From Bacteroidota bacterium (GTDB taxonomy: Bacteria; Bacteroidota; Bacteroidia; B-17B0; Aurantibacillaceae), in the NCBI GenBank assembly GCA_023433205.1, contig JAEZDS010000261.1:1-5636 (forward strand): a stretch of DNA of 5,636 bases. The letters are read 5' to 3'. The notes below the pieces were generated by a model. The model was given only the letters and a program-made list of their open reading frames with translations. It made no database searches and was not told the origin of the DNA. The stretch's first letter is position 1; each line of letters opens with the position of its first letter. This document shows positions 1 to 4,645 of this stretch, one piece after another. Position numbers and translations under genes: made by a program.

Positions 1-215
1 CCACTCGCGTTGCCCCAGATAAGATTGTATGGTGTAGGAAAAGGTGTTCCACCTCCTGTAGAGGCAGGTGTATTTGGTATGGTCAATACGTATCCTCCGG
101 CACTTGTGCAAGAAGGTGCCACGAGGGTGAGGGTCATTGCGCACTGGGACTTTAATCCAATGTAAGCCACGCCTACTAACAATACGAAAACAACTCGCCT
201 GAAGCGTATAGCCAT
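1..215 (-). CDS. Secreted protein, N-terminal fragment (runs off left edge)
   Basis: Only the first 71 codons are in the window, read leftward from the ATG at 215-213. The N-terminus is a textbook signal peptide: basic MAIRFRR, a hydrophobic stretch VVFVLLVGVAYIG, then LKSQ|CAM, with cleavage probably near residue 24. The mature part begins with Cys, then a Thr/Val-rich segment, a second Cys (SCTSAGG) and a Gly/Pro/Thr-rich stretch around residues 51-70 (GGGTPFPTPYNLIWGN). That last pattern loosely resembles the 'GGTPPYTYSWSNG' core of SprB-type repeats of gliding or surface adhesins in Bacteroidota, but one partial copy does not establish the family. The gene is divergent from the Nudix gene, with a 124-bp spacer. 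An octamer TATTTTCG lies 19 nt before its start. I infer an exported, probably surface, protein; its function is not identifiable from this piece. Confidence 0.75.
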   Translation of the reverse strand, partial: MAIRFRRVVFVLLVGVAYIGLKSQCAMTLTLVAPSCTSAGGYVLTIPNTPASTGGGTPFPTPYNLIWGNAS

Positions 216-234
216 TGATTTTAACTTACTTTGA

Positions 235-242
235 CGAAAATA
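235..242 (-). promoter_or_regulatory. Candidate promoter -7 element (TATTTTCG)
   Basis: On the minus strand this reads TATTTTCG, one mismatch from the Bacteroidota -7 consensus TAnnTTTG. It lies exactly 19 nt upstream of the ATG of the leftward secreted-protein gene. No TTTG-type -33 element is seen at the usual distance, so this is a half-supported promoter. The same octamer occurs at the same distance from the start of the secreted protein at the right end of the window. Confidence 0.4.
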
Positions 243-300
243 CCCGCATTTGCCAGACGAATTACGAGATATAAGTCACAAATTTAAACAGTTGTATTGT

Positions 301-321
301 TGGTAACTACAATTGCTACCA
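301..321. promoter_or_regulatory. Imperfect 21-bp dyad in the divergent intergenic region
   Basis: The sequence has TGGTA and TACCA arms (301-305 and 317-321) around a partly symmetric centre. Seven of ten position pairs are complementary about position 311. It sits between the two divergent genes, 18 nt before the Nudix ATG, where an operator could lie. No regulator family is recognised from it, and a dyad of this quality can occur by chance. Confidence 0.2.
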
Positions 322-339
322 GCAAACCTCACTACTTTT

Positions 340-903
340 ATGGAAACTAAAGACGGATTAAACACCTGGAAGACCCTTGCACAAGCGGTTAAATACGAAA
401 CACCCTGGATAAGGGTTACAGAATACGATGTGATTAATCCGGCAGGTAAGACTTCCATTTACGGAGTAGTCAGTTTTAAAAATCTGGCCATAGGTGTTTT
501 GGCGCTGGATGAAGCTTATAATACCTGGCTCGTTGGTCAGTGGCGTTATCCTCTTGGAGCTTATAGCTGGGAAATACCTGAAGGCGGCGGACCCAAAGGG
601 GAAGAACCGCTGGAAGCCGCAAAAAGAGAACTTAAAGAAGAAACCGGACTTATTGCTCAAGAATATAAAGAAATCTGCAGAATGCACACCAGCAATTCGG
701 TCTCAGATGAACTGGCCATTATTTATGTGGCAAAAAACCTGCAGCAGGCTGAAGCCGAACCAGAAGATTCTGAAGACCTGCAGATCAAAAAGCTACCGTT
801 CAGTGAGGTTTTTGAGATGGTAATGAACGGGGCTATCACCGATTCATTAAGTGTGGCAGCAATTTTGAAAGCCAAACTAATGATTGATAAAGGAGAACTC
901 TAA
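340..903 (+). CDS. Nudix hydrolase, ADP-ribose/NDP-sugar pyrophosphatase type
   Basis: A 187-residue Nudix hydrolase. The Nudix box is complete at residues 82-104 and fits Gx5Ex7REUxEExGU exactly: G82, E88, R96, E97, E100, E101, G103. The conserved glutamates bind the Mg2+ used to cleave a nucleoside diphosphate linked to X. The segment before it (QWRYPLGAYSWEIPEGGG) is typical of the ADP-ribose pyrophosphatase/YffH branch, where the RYP..... WE.P strand shapes the substrate site. ADP-ribose is therefore the likeliest substrate, with GDP-mannose (NudK-like) or another NDP-sugar as alternatives. Length and order fit the family. The ATG at 340 was chosen: nine further in-frame codons back to a TTG at 313 add nothing family-like. 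The isomerase gene follows 21 nt after the stop, so the two are probably co-transcribed. The protein is cytoplasmic, with no signal peptide. Confidence 0.93.
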   Translation: METKDGLNTWKTLAQAVKYETPWIRVTEYDVINPAGKTSIYGVVSFKNLAIGVLALDEAYNTWLVGQWRYPLGAYSWEIPEGGGPKGEEPLEAAKRELKEETGLIAQEYKEICRMHTSNSVSDELAIIYVAKNLQQAEAEPEDSEDLQIKKLPFSEVFEMVMNGAITDSLSVAAILKAKLMIDKGEL

Positions 904-924
904 ACAATAAACTTATAGTAAATT

Positions 925-1908
925 ATGAAAGAACTTGTACAGGATTTTACACAACAACTAATAGAAGCTCGCGAGATCGCCTCAAAAGCGGTGATTTCCA
1001 AAACCGGAAATATTCAAAACATAGTTATCACAGGTCTTGGCGGCTCAGGTATTGGAGGCACCATAATCGCTGAACTGGTGGCAGACAGTTGTACCGTGCC
1101 AATACTGGTTAACAAAGACTATTTTTTGCCGGCCTTTGTAAACAACAATACCCTGCTCATAGTTTGCAGCTACTCTGGCAACACTGAAGAAACACTCAGC
1201 GCCATGCAGCAGGGTCTGCTCAAAAAAGCCCAGATCGTTTGTATCACCGGCGGCGGAAAAATTCTTGATATGGCACGCCAGCACAGTTTTTCGTTTATCG
1301 AAATTCCTGGCGGAAAACCACCACGCGCATGCCTTGGCTACAGTTTTGTGCAACTAATGAAAGTACTTGAGGTTTATGGTTTCGCGCCATCTTCTTTGTT
1401 TAATGATCTTGATCAGACTATAACGCTGCTCGATGCGGAGAATAAACAGATAAAGGACGAGGCGCAAAAAATTGCAAACACCCTTCATAAAAAAATTGCA
1501 GTGCTCTACTCATTGGGAAGCTGTGAAGGCGTTGCGGTGCGGATCAGACAACAGATAAACGAGAACAGCAAGATGCTTTGCTGGCACCATAGTTTTCCAG
1601 AAATGAATCACAATGAACTGGTAGGCTGGACAGAAAAGAATGAGAACCTGGTTGTGATCTCGCTTCAAACCACATTTGATTTTGACCGAACAAAAAAACG
1701 CTACGAGGTTTGTAAACCACTTTTCCAGAAACTATCACACGATGTAATTGATCTGCACGCCAAAGGAAAAAGCAAACTCGAACAATTTTTCTACCTCATC
1801 AATATCGGCGACTGGGTAAGCTGTTACCTGGCTGATATCAAAGGAATTGATCCTGTAGAGGTAAAAGTGATAGATCACCTGAAAGGCGAGCTGGCAAAGA
1901 TGAAATAA
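925..1908 (+). CDS. Bifunctional phosphoglucose/phosphomannose isomerase
   Basis: A 327-residue SIS-fold isomerase of the archaeal-type bifunctional PGI/PMI family, interconverting fructose 6-phosphate with glucose 6-phosphate and mannose 6-phosphate. Visible signatures are GLGGSGIGG (residues 37-45, first SIS phosphate loop), SYSGNTEET (82-90, phosphate-binding Ser/Thr cluster), PPRACLGYSF (132-141, with R134), NENSK with E213, FPEMNHNELVGW with H229, and the C-terminal DPVEVKVIDHLKGEL (309-323). From memory of the Pyrobaculum enzyme, Glu203 and His219 are catalytic; E213 and H229 here keep the same 16-residue spacing. K314 or K320 is the likely counterpart of the catalytic lysine, but I cannot tell which. 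The length is slightly above the roughly 300 residues of archaeal members. The enzyme is cytoplasmic. It feeds glycolysis or mannose-nucleotide synthesis and probably shares a transcript with the upstream Nudix gene. A strong terminator follows 38 nt after the stop. Confidence 0.93.
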   Translation: MKELVQDFTQQLIEAREIASKAVISKTGNIQNIVITGLGGSGIGGTIIAELVADSCTVPILVNKDYFLPAFVNNNTLLIVCSYSGNTEETLSAMQQGLLKKAQIVCITGGGKILDMARQHSFSFIEIPGGKPPRACLGYSFVQLMKVLEVYGFAPSSLFNDLDQTITLLDAENKQIKDEAQKIANTLHKKIAVLYSLGSCEGVAVRIRQQINENSKMLCWHHSFPEMNHNELVGWTEKNENLVVISLQTTFDFDRTKKRYEVCKPLFQKLSHDVIDLHAKGKSKLEQFFYLINIGDWVSCYLADIKGIDPVEVKVIDHLKGELAKMK

Positions 1909-1946
1909 CCACAGACCGGATTGCTGAGGCGATAATATTGAAATTT

Positions 1947-1974
1947 AAAGGCGGGGATTCTACCCGCTTTTTTT
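1947..1974 (+). terminator. Intrinsic terminator of the Nudix-isomerase unit
   Basis: GCGGG (1951-1955) pairs with CCCGC (1963-1967) across a 7-nt loop. The stem extends by a G-T wobble and three A-T pairs (1947-1950 with 1968-1971). A run of seven T (1968-1974) follows on the + strand. This is a classic Rho-independent terminator placed just after the isomerase gene. Confidence 0.88.
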
Positions 1975-1999
1975 GTGAATTTTCATCTGCAGAATTTTA

Positions 2000-2007
2000 T
2001 AACTTTG
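2000..2007 (+). promoter_or_regulatory. Promoter -7 element TAACTTTG
   Basis: A perfect match to the Bacteroidota -7 consensus TAnnTTTG, ending 5 nt before the ATG at 2013. A TTTG at 1972-1975, inside the terminator T-run, could act as the -33 element, but the gap is 24 nt where about 19 is usual. If this element is active, transcription would begin at or next to the start codon, giving a leaderless or nearly leaderless mRNA. Confidence 0.6.
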
Positions 2008-2012
2008 AATCC

Positions 2013-2339
2013 ATGCGCATTTATATCGCAAGATTTCTTCTGCTGGTATTCTCCTGGGCAATTATTCCCGGTGGCCTTGCGCATGAACTTTTCGCCGACC
2101 ATACCGACACCGAATGTCATCCTCACGAACATCTGGGGGAACCAAAGTTCGAGACCAAACACCGGCATTGCGAAATATTTGAAGCTGAAGGTCCGTTATA
2201 TGAAAAACCGGAACAAGCTGCACTGGCACAGGTCAGCTGTACACCTGCAGAGCTGATTGCTGCTTTATCGCTGGAAGGTTTCGCCTTCAGTACAGCCAGC
2301 TGTTGCGACCGGGGCCCTCCAGCCCCTGTAAATTCCTGA
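2013..2339 (+). CDS. Small secreted His/Cys-rich protein, possible metal binder
   Basis: A 108-residue exported protein that I cannot assign to a named family with certainty. Residues 1-23 form a signal peptide (MRIYIARFLLLVFSWAIIPGGLA|H). The mature part is rich in potential metal ligands: H24, H30, C35-H36-P-H38-E-H40, H50-R-H52-C53, C76 and C97-C98, ending in CCDRGPP. From memory, small Bacteroidota periplasmic proteins with clustered His/Cys and a terminal R-G/A-P-P motif often sit beside TonB-dependent receptor or metal-handling genes. I therefore infer a periplasmic metal-binding or sensing role, not proven here. The ATG at 2013 was chosen because it directly precedes the signal peptide and follows a TAACTTTG element; an in-frame TTG at 1938 would lie inside or before the terminator. 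The lipoprotein gene follows after 76 nt. Confidence 0.72.
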   Translation: MRIYIARFLLLVFSWAIIPGGLAHELFADHTDTECHPHEHLGEPKFETKHRHCEIFEAEGPLYEKPEQAALAQVSCTPAELIAALSLEGFAFSTASCCDRGPPAPVNS

Positions 2340-2361
2340 ACAACACATCTGAACTTATTTG

Positions 2362-2380
2362 CGGAGCTGAACAGCTTCCG
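2362..2380 (+). other. Small hairpin between the His-rich gene and the lipoprotein gene
   Basis: CGGAGCT (2362-2368) pairs with AGCTTCCG (2373-2380) across the tetraloop GAAC, with one bulged T. It is followed by AAATTTG and has no T-run, so it is not a convincing terminator. It could be an mRNA processing or stability element between the two reading frames, or chance. Confidence 0.3.
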
Positions 2381-2383
2381 AAA

Positions 2384-2404
2384 TTTGATCAATTATTTAT
2401 CAAA
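2384..2404. repeat. Inverted repeat TTTGAT-N9-ATCAAA before the lipoprotein gene
   Basis: Two perfect 6-bp arms (2384-2389 and 2399-2404) flank a 9-nt A/T-rich spacer, 11 nt before the ATG at 2416. The symmetry suits a dimeric regulator or a small mRNA stem over the translation start. The region is A/T-rich, so chance is quite possible, and no regulator is identified. Confidence 0.3.
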
Positions 2405-2415
2405 ACCAACTTACA

Positions 2416-3072
2416 ATGAAAACATTCATAAGATTCGCTGTGCTTGCCTGTGTGATGGCGGCAACAATATTCTCTTCCTGCAAAAAAGACAAAAAAAATC
2501 CAAAAGTGGATGATCCAGAGCAACCGCACCACGAGGAAGAACTGATCACTACCTTAAAATTCATCATCACCGATTCGCTTAATAATAGCAAGACCTACAC
2601 TTTCTCAGATCCCGACGGTCCTGGCGGCAACCCCGCTTTTTATGGCCCCGGAAGCGACCCGGCAAATTCTGACCAATCTGATTCTGTAATTGTGCTAAAG
2701 GCTAACGCTATCTACCAGGGCCGGATCATTCTTTTGAACGAAAGCACCAGCCCTGCAGAGAACATTTCTGATGAAGTAAAAGAAGAGGGTGATGAACACA
2801 TGTTTTTTTATACCTCTGCCGTTTATCAGGTAGTAAAGTCACAACCCTACACCGTTCTATTAAATGATTCCGGTATTGAAATCGCTCATACTGATCTTGA
2901 TGATGGCAACCCTCCGCAAAGTATTGGGCTTGAAACCACAATCAAAACAACAGCCGCTTCAGCCAAACAGCCATTGCAGATAACGTTAAAACATCAGCCA
3001 GGCAGCAAAAATGGCGATATCACTACCGGTGAAACCGACATAGAAGTTGCTTTCAAGGTATTGGTGCAATAG
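2416..3072 (+). CDS. Lipoprotein of the TonB-receptor-associated type
   Basis: A 218-residue lipoprotein. The signal peptide ends in the lipobox IFSSC, with Cys22 as the lipidation site, followed by KKDKKN and an acidic/His linker (DDPEQPHHEEEL, 32-43). The rest is predicted mostly beta: TTLKFIITDSLNN, an acidic Gly-rich loop SDPDGPGGNP (64-73), VIVLKANAIYQGRIILLNES, the strongly acidic ENISDEVKEEGDEHMFF (115-131), a second Asp-rich loop DLDDGNP (160-166), LKHQPG (191-196) and GETDIEVAF (205-213). From memory, this pattern matches a Bacteroidota group labelled 'type 1 periplasmic binding fold superfamily protein', often encoded next to a TonB-dependent receptor. That label is weakly founded and the function is unknown. 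The acidic loops could bind divalent cations (inference). The gene lies 76 nt after the His/Cys-rich gene with no clear promoter of its own. Its stop codon abuts a large hairpin. Confidence 0.85.
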   Translation: MKTFIRFAVLACVMAATIFSSCKKDKKNPKVDDPEQPHHEEELITTLKFIITDSLNNSKTYTFSDPDGPGGNPAFYGPGSDPANSDQSDSVIVLKANAIYQGRIILLNESTSPAENISDEVKEEGDEHMFFYTSAVYQVVKSQPYTVLLNDSGIEIAHTDLDDGNPPQSIGLETTIKTTAASAKQPLQITLKHQPGSKNGDITTGETDIEVAFKVLVQ

Positions 3073-3095
3073 GTTAAATTCTTACAGCGGCCATC

Positions 3096-3132
3096 AGGAC
3101 AAAAGGGAGATGACATTTCTCGCTTTTGTCCT
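3096..3132. terminator. Long hairpin, probable bidirectional-type terminator
   Basis: AGGACAAAAG (3096-3105) pairs perfectly with CTTTTGTCCT (3123-3132). After one G-G mismatch, the stem continues as GAGA/TCTC around a 7-nt loop (3111-3117). It lies just after the lipoprotein stop codon. There is no T-run outside the stem; the only T-tract (3124-3127) is within the stem, as in some A-tract/T-tract terminators. Termination is the likeliest role. The outer sequences GGTTAAA (3072-3078) and TTTAACC (3134-3140) are also complementary. Confidence 0.6.
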
Positions 3133-3168
3133 GTTTAACCTGGGCCTCTGTACTAGTCAATTTTTCCC

Positions 3169-3176
3169 GATCTTTG
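3169..3176 (+). promoter_or_regulatory. Candidate -7 element GATCTTTG before lipB
   Basis: One mismatch from TAnnTTTG (G in place of the first T), ending 6 nt before the proposed TTG start at 3183. A TCTG at 3147-3150, 18 nt upstream, is a poor -33 candidate. If it is used with the TTG start, the mRNA would have almost no leader; with the ATG at 3222 it would have one of roughly 40 nt. Confidence 0.35.
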
Positions 3177-3182
3177 CGAAGT

Positions 3183-3914
3183 TTGAAAAACAAAAAGATC
3201 ATATTCCGCGACCTGGGGTTAATGGACTACAAAACCTGCTGGGATTTTCAGGAGGAGCTGTTCAATAAAACCATCTCTGATAAAATTACCAACCGCGACA
3301 GGCAGCCACCTGAGCAGGTGGCCACTAAGAACTGGCTGTTGTTTGTGGAACATCCTCATGTTTATACGCTGGGAAAGAGCGGTGACGAAAAAAACCTGCT
3401 GGTAAGCAGTGAAGAGCTTGGCGCCAAGCAGGCAAGTTATTACAAGATCAACCGTGGAGGCGACATCACCTACCACGGTCCCGGTCAGCTGGTTGTTTAT
3501 CCAATCCTGGATCTCGACAATTTTTTTACTGATATTCACAGGTATCTGCGGTTGCTGGAAGAAGCGGTAATAAATACACTTGCAACTTACGGAATACAGG
3601 CAGGCAGAAGCCAGGGAGAAACCGGTGTGTGGCTTGACGCGGAAGAGAAATTTAAAGCAAGAAAGATCTGCGCAATGGGTGTTCGCTGCAGCAGGTGGGT
3701 AACAATGCACGGACTGGCTTTTAACGTTAACACCGACCTTTCCTATTTTGGCAACATAGTTCCCTGCGGAATAACTGACAAGCAGGTTACCAGTCTGCAA
3801 AAGGAGCTTAACAGGGAGATTGCGCTTGCGGAAGTAAAGGAACGGCTGCTAATTCAGATAAAGTCTCTGTTTGAGGCCGAGCTGGTGAACTATCATCAGG
3901 CTGAATTGTTGTAG
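3183..3914 (+). CDS. lipB: LipB octanoyl-[acyl-carrier-protein]:protein octanoyltransferase
   Basis: LipB moves octanoate from octanoyl-ACP to the lipoyl-domain lysine of 2-oxoacid dehydrogenases or GcvH, the first step of de novo protein lipoylation before LipA adds sulfur. Read from TTG 3183 it has 243 residues, a normal length. Signatures are the signature block RGGDITYHGPGQLVVYP (91-107), RKICAMGVR with K161, and GNIVPCGITDK with C195. K161 and C195 keep the 34-residue spacing of the catalytic Lys142/Cys176 dyad of M. tuberculosis LipB (from memory). The TTG start was preferred to the first in-frame ATG (3222) because residues 6-13 (IIFRDLGL) form the conserved first strand of the family, as in E. 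coli ILVRQLGL, and the ATG start would delete it. Further TTG codons upstream run back into the hairpin. The protein is cytoplasmic and complete. No lipA is in view. Confidence 0.93.
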   Translation: MKNKKIIFRDLGLMDYKTCWDFQEELFNKTISDKITNRDRQPPEQVATKNWLLFVEHPHVYTLGKSGDEKNLLVSSEELGAKQASYYKINRGGDITYHGPGQLVVYPILDLDNFFTDIHRYLRLLEEAVINTLATYGIQAGRSQGETGVWLDAEEKFKARKICAMGVRCSRWVTMHGLAFNVNTDLSYFGNIVPCGITDKQVTSLQKELNREIALAEVKERLLIQIKSLFEAELVNYHQAELL

Positions 3915-3954
3915 TTTTTTCACCAATCGCCGCTGGCACAAGTTTTTGGAACAT

Positions 3955-3969
3955 CACCTTAAAAAGGTG
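3955..3969 (+). promoter_or_regulatory. Hairpin directly before the DUF4142 start codon
   Basis: CACCTT (3955-3960) and AAGGTG (3964-3969) form a 6-bp perfect stem with an AAA loop, ending 2 nt before the ATG at 3972. AAGGTG is the only Shine-Dalgarno-like string before a gene in this window, though it is too close to the ATG for normal use, and it would be hidden in the stem. A translational control element is possible but unproven. Confidence 0.35.
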
Positions 3970-3971
3970 TT

Positions 3972-4469
3972 ATGAAAAACCCGTTATTACTGATCACGAT
4001 GCTGGCCTGTTTTGCCATGAATGCACAGGATAATGCCAGGGATATTGATTTCGCCAGGGAGGCGGCCATCAATACTCTTACAGAGTTAAAACTGGCCGAG
4101 CTGGCAATTGATAAAACAGACTCAGAAAAGGTGAAAGAACTTGCGGAACAGGTGTTACTTGACCGCGCCAAAACAACCGGAGAACTCGAAACAATAGCTG
4201 AAACAAAAAACATAGAACTGCCGGGTGATATTGATTCAAAAACCCTCAACAGGATAAAAAAACTTGAGGAAAAACAGGGTGCGGAATTTGATAAGGAGTA
4301 TATTGATGTTGTGATAAAAAATCACACACAGCTTATCGACAAATTCAGCTCCGAGGCTGAAGAGGGAAAGGACCCTGAACTGCGGGAATGGGCTGCCCGT
4401 CATATTCCTTCAATGAAACACCATTTGCACATGGCGGAGGACATTTATACAGACATGAAAAAAAAATAG
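3972..4469 (+). CDS. DUF4142 exported ferritin-like helical protein
   Basis: A 165-residue exported protein. Residues 1-18 form a signal peptide (MKNPLLLITMLACFAMNA|QDN). The remainder is almost all helical and charged and fits the DUF4142 pattern: FAREAAINTLTELKLAELAIDK (27-48), a second helix VKELAEQVLLDRAKTTGELETIA (54-76), a short linker NIELPGDID (80-88), GAEFDKEYIDVVIKNHTQLIDKF (103-125), and a final EEGKDPELREWAARHIPSMKHHLHMA (130-155). DUF4142 is predicted to fold as a ferritin-like four-helix bundle in the periplasm or outer envelope; its function is unknown, and it is often linked to stress. His residues H118, H144, H150, H151 and H153 cluster in the last helices. The second helix has D64-R65 where many members, as I recall, have Asp-His. 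The Cys at 13 lies within the hydrophobic core and is not a good lipobox. The gene lies 57 nt after lipB. Confidence 0.87.
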   Translation: MKNPLLLITMLACFAMNAQDNARDIDFAREAAINTLTELKLAELAIDKTDSEKVKELAEQVLLDRAKTTGELETIAETKNIELPGDIDSKTLNRIKKLEEKQGAEFDKEYIDVVIKNHTQLIDKFSSEAEEGKDPELREWAARHIPSMKHHLHMAEDIYTDMKKK

Positions 4470-4507
4470 CGGCGGCGGCACCTCAACCAGGCTATATCTA
4501 CTGAAAC

Positions 4508-4642
4508 TCAATACGTTACCACGCTAACAATCAGCAAGTACGGCGGTTTTTCCGACTTTTCGTCGATCAGATACCACTCTTCCTCTTTGCCAGCCAGCGA
4601 ATCATCGAACAAGGCTCTTATTTTCGTACATTCGTAGTCCAC
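4508..4642 (-). CDS. Possible small leftward ORF or gene remnant
   Basis: A leftward open frame ends in TGA at 4510-4508. From a GTG at 4642 it encodes 44 residues, starting VDYECTKIRALFDD and ending PPYLLIVSVVTY. The frame is open back to a stop at 4681-4679, giving up to 56 codons. There is no ATG. The composition looks protein-like: charged helix-like stretches (SLAGKEEEWYLIDEKSEKPP) and then a hydrophobic strand-like C-terminus. It reads like the tail of a larger protein whose front is missing. Upstream it overlaps, in antisense, the promoter and first codons of the T9SS protein gene, so a longer gene cannot exist here intact. It may be a remnant, a short real gene or chance; no family is recognised. 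Confidence 0.3.
   Translation of the reverse strand: MDYECTKIRALFDDSLAGKEEEWYLIDEKSEKPPYLLIVSVVTY
4619..4626 (+). promoter_or_regulatory. Candidate promoter -7 element (TATTTTCG)
   Basis: One mismatch from TAnnTTTG, and identical to the octamer before the leftward secreted gene at the left edge. It lies exactly 19 nt before the proposed TTG start at 4646. No TTTG -33 element is seen at the expected distance. Confidence 0.42.
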
Positions 4643-4645
4643 TTT

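Noticed and set aside
313..339. TTG start for the Nudix gene, adding nine residues.
   Set aside because: The ATG at 340 is a better codon, and the added residues do not resemble the family N-terminus.
333..340. TACTTTTA as a -7 promoter element for the Nudix gene.
   Set aside because: It overlaps the ATG itself, so transcription would begin inside the gene.
1938..2012. Extension of the His/Cys-rich gene back to a TTG at 1938.
   Set aside because: This would place the start before the terminator hairpin and put 25 non-signal residues ahead of a clean signal peptide that begins at ATG 2013.
2384..2404. FNR/CRP-like site, because of TTGAT and ATCAA half-sites.
   Set aside because: FNR sites have a 4-nt spacer between the half-sites; here it is 9 nt, half a helical turn out of phase.
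3219..3800. Long leftward open frame antisense to lipB (193 codons).
   Set aside because: The plus frame is a full, motif-complete LipB. The antisense translation lacks any recognisable domain and is explained as a shadow of the real gene.
3885..3924. Possible terminator after lipB: AACTA/TAGTT arms followed by six T.
   Set aside because: Only five A/T-rich pairs enclose a 19-nt loop with no stable stem; too weak to call.
4469..4482. GCGGCGGCGGCACC run after the DUF4142 stop as a repeat or terminator.
   Set aside because: It is a three-unit GGC run with no matching downstream arm and no T-run.
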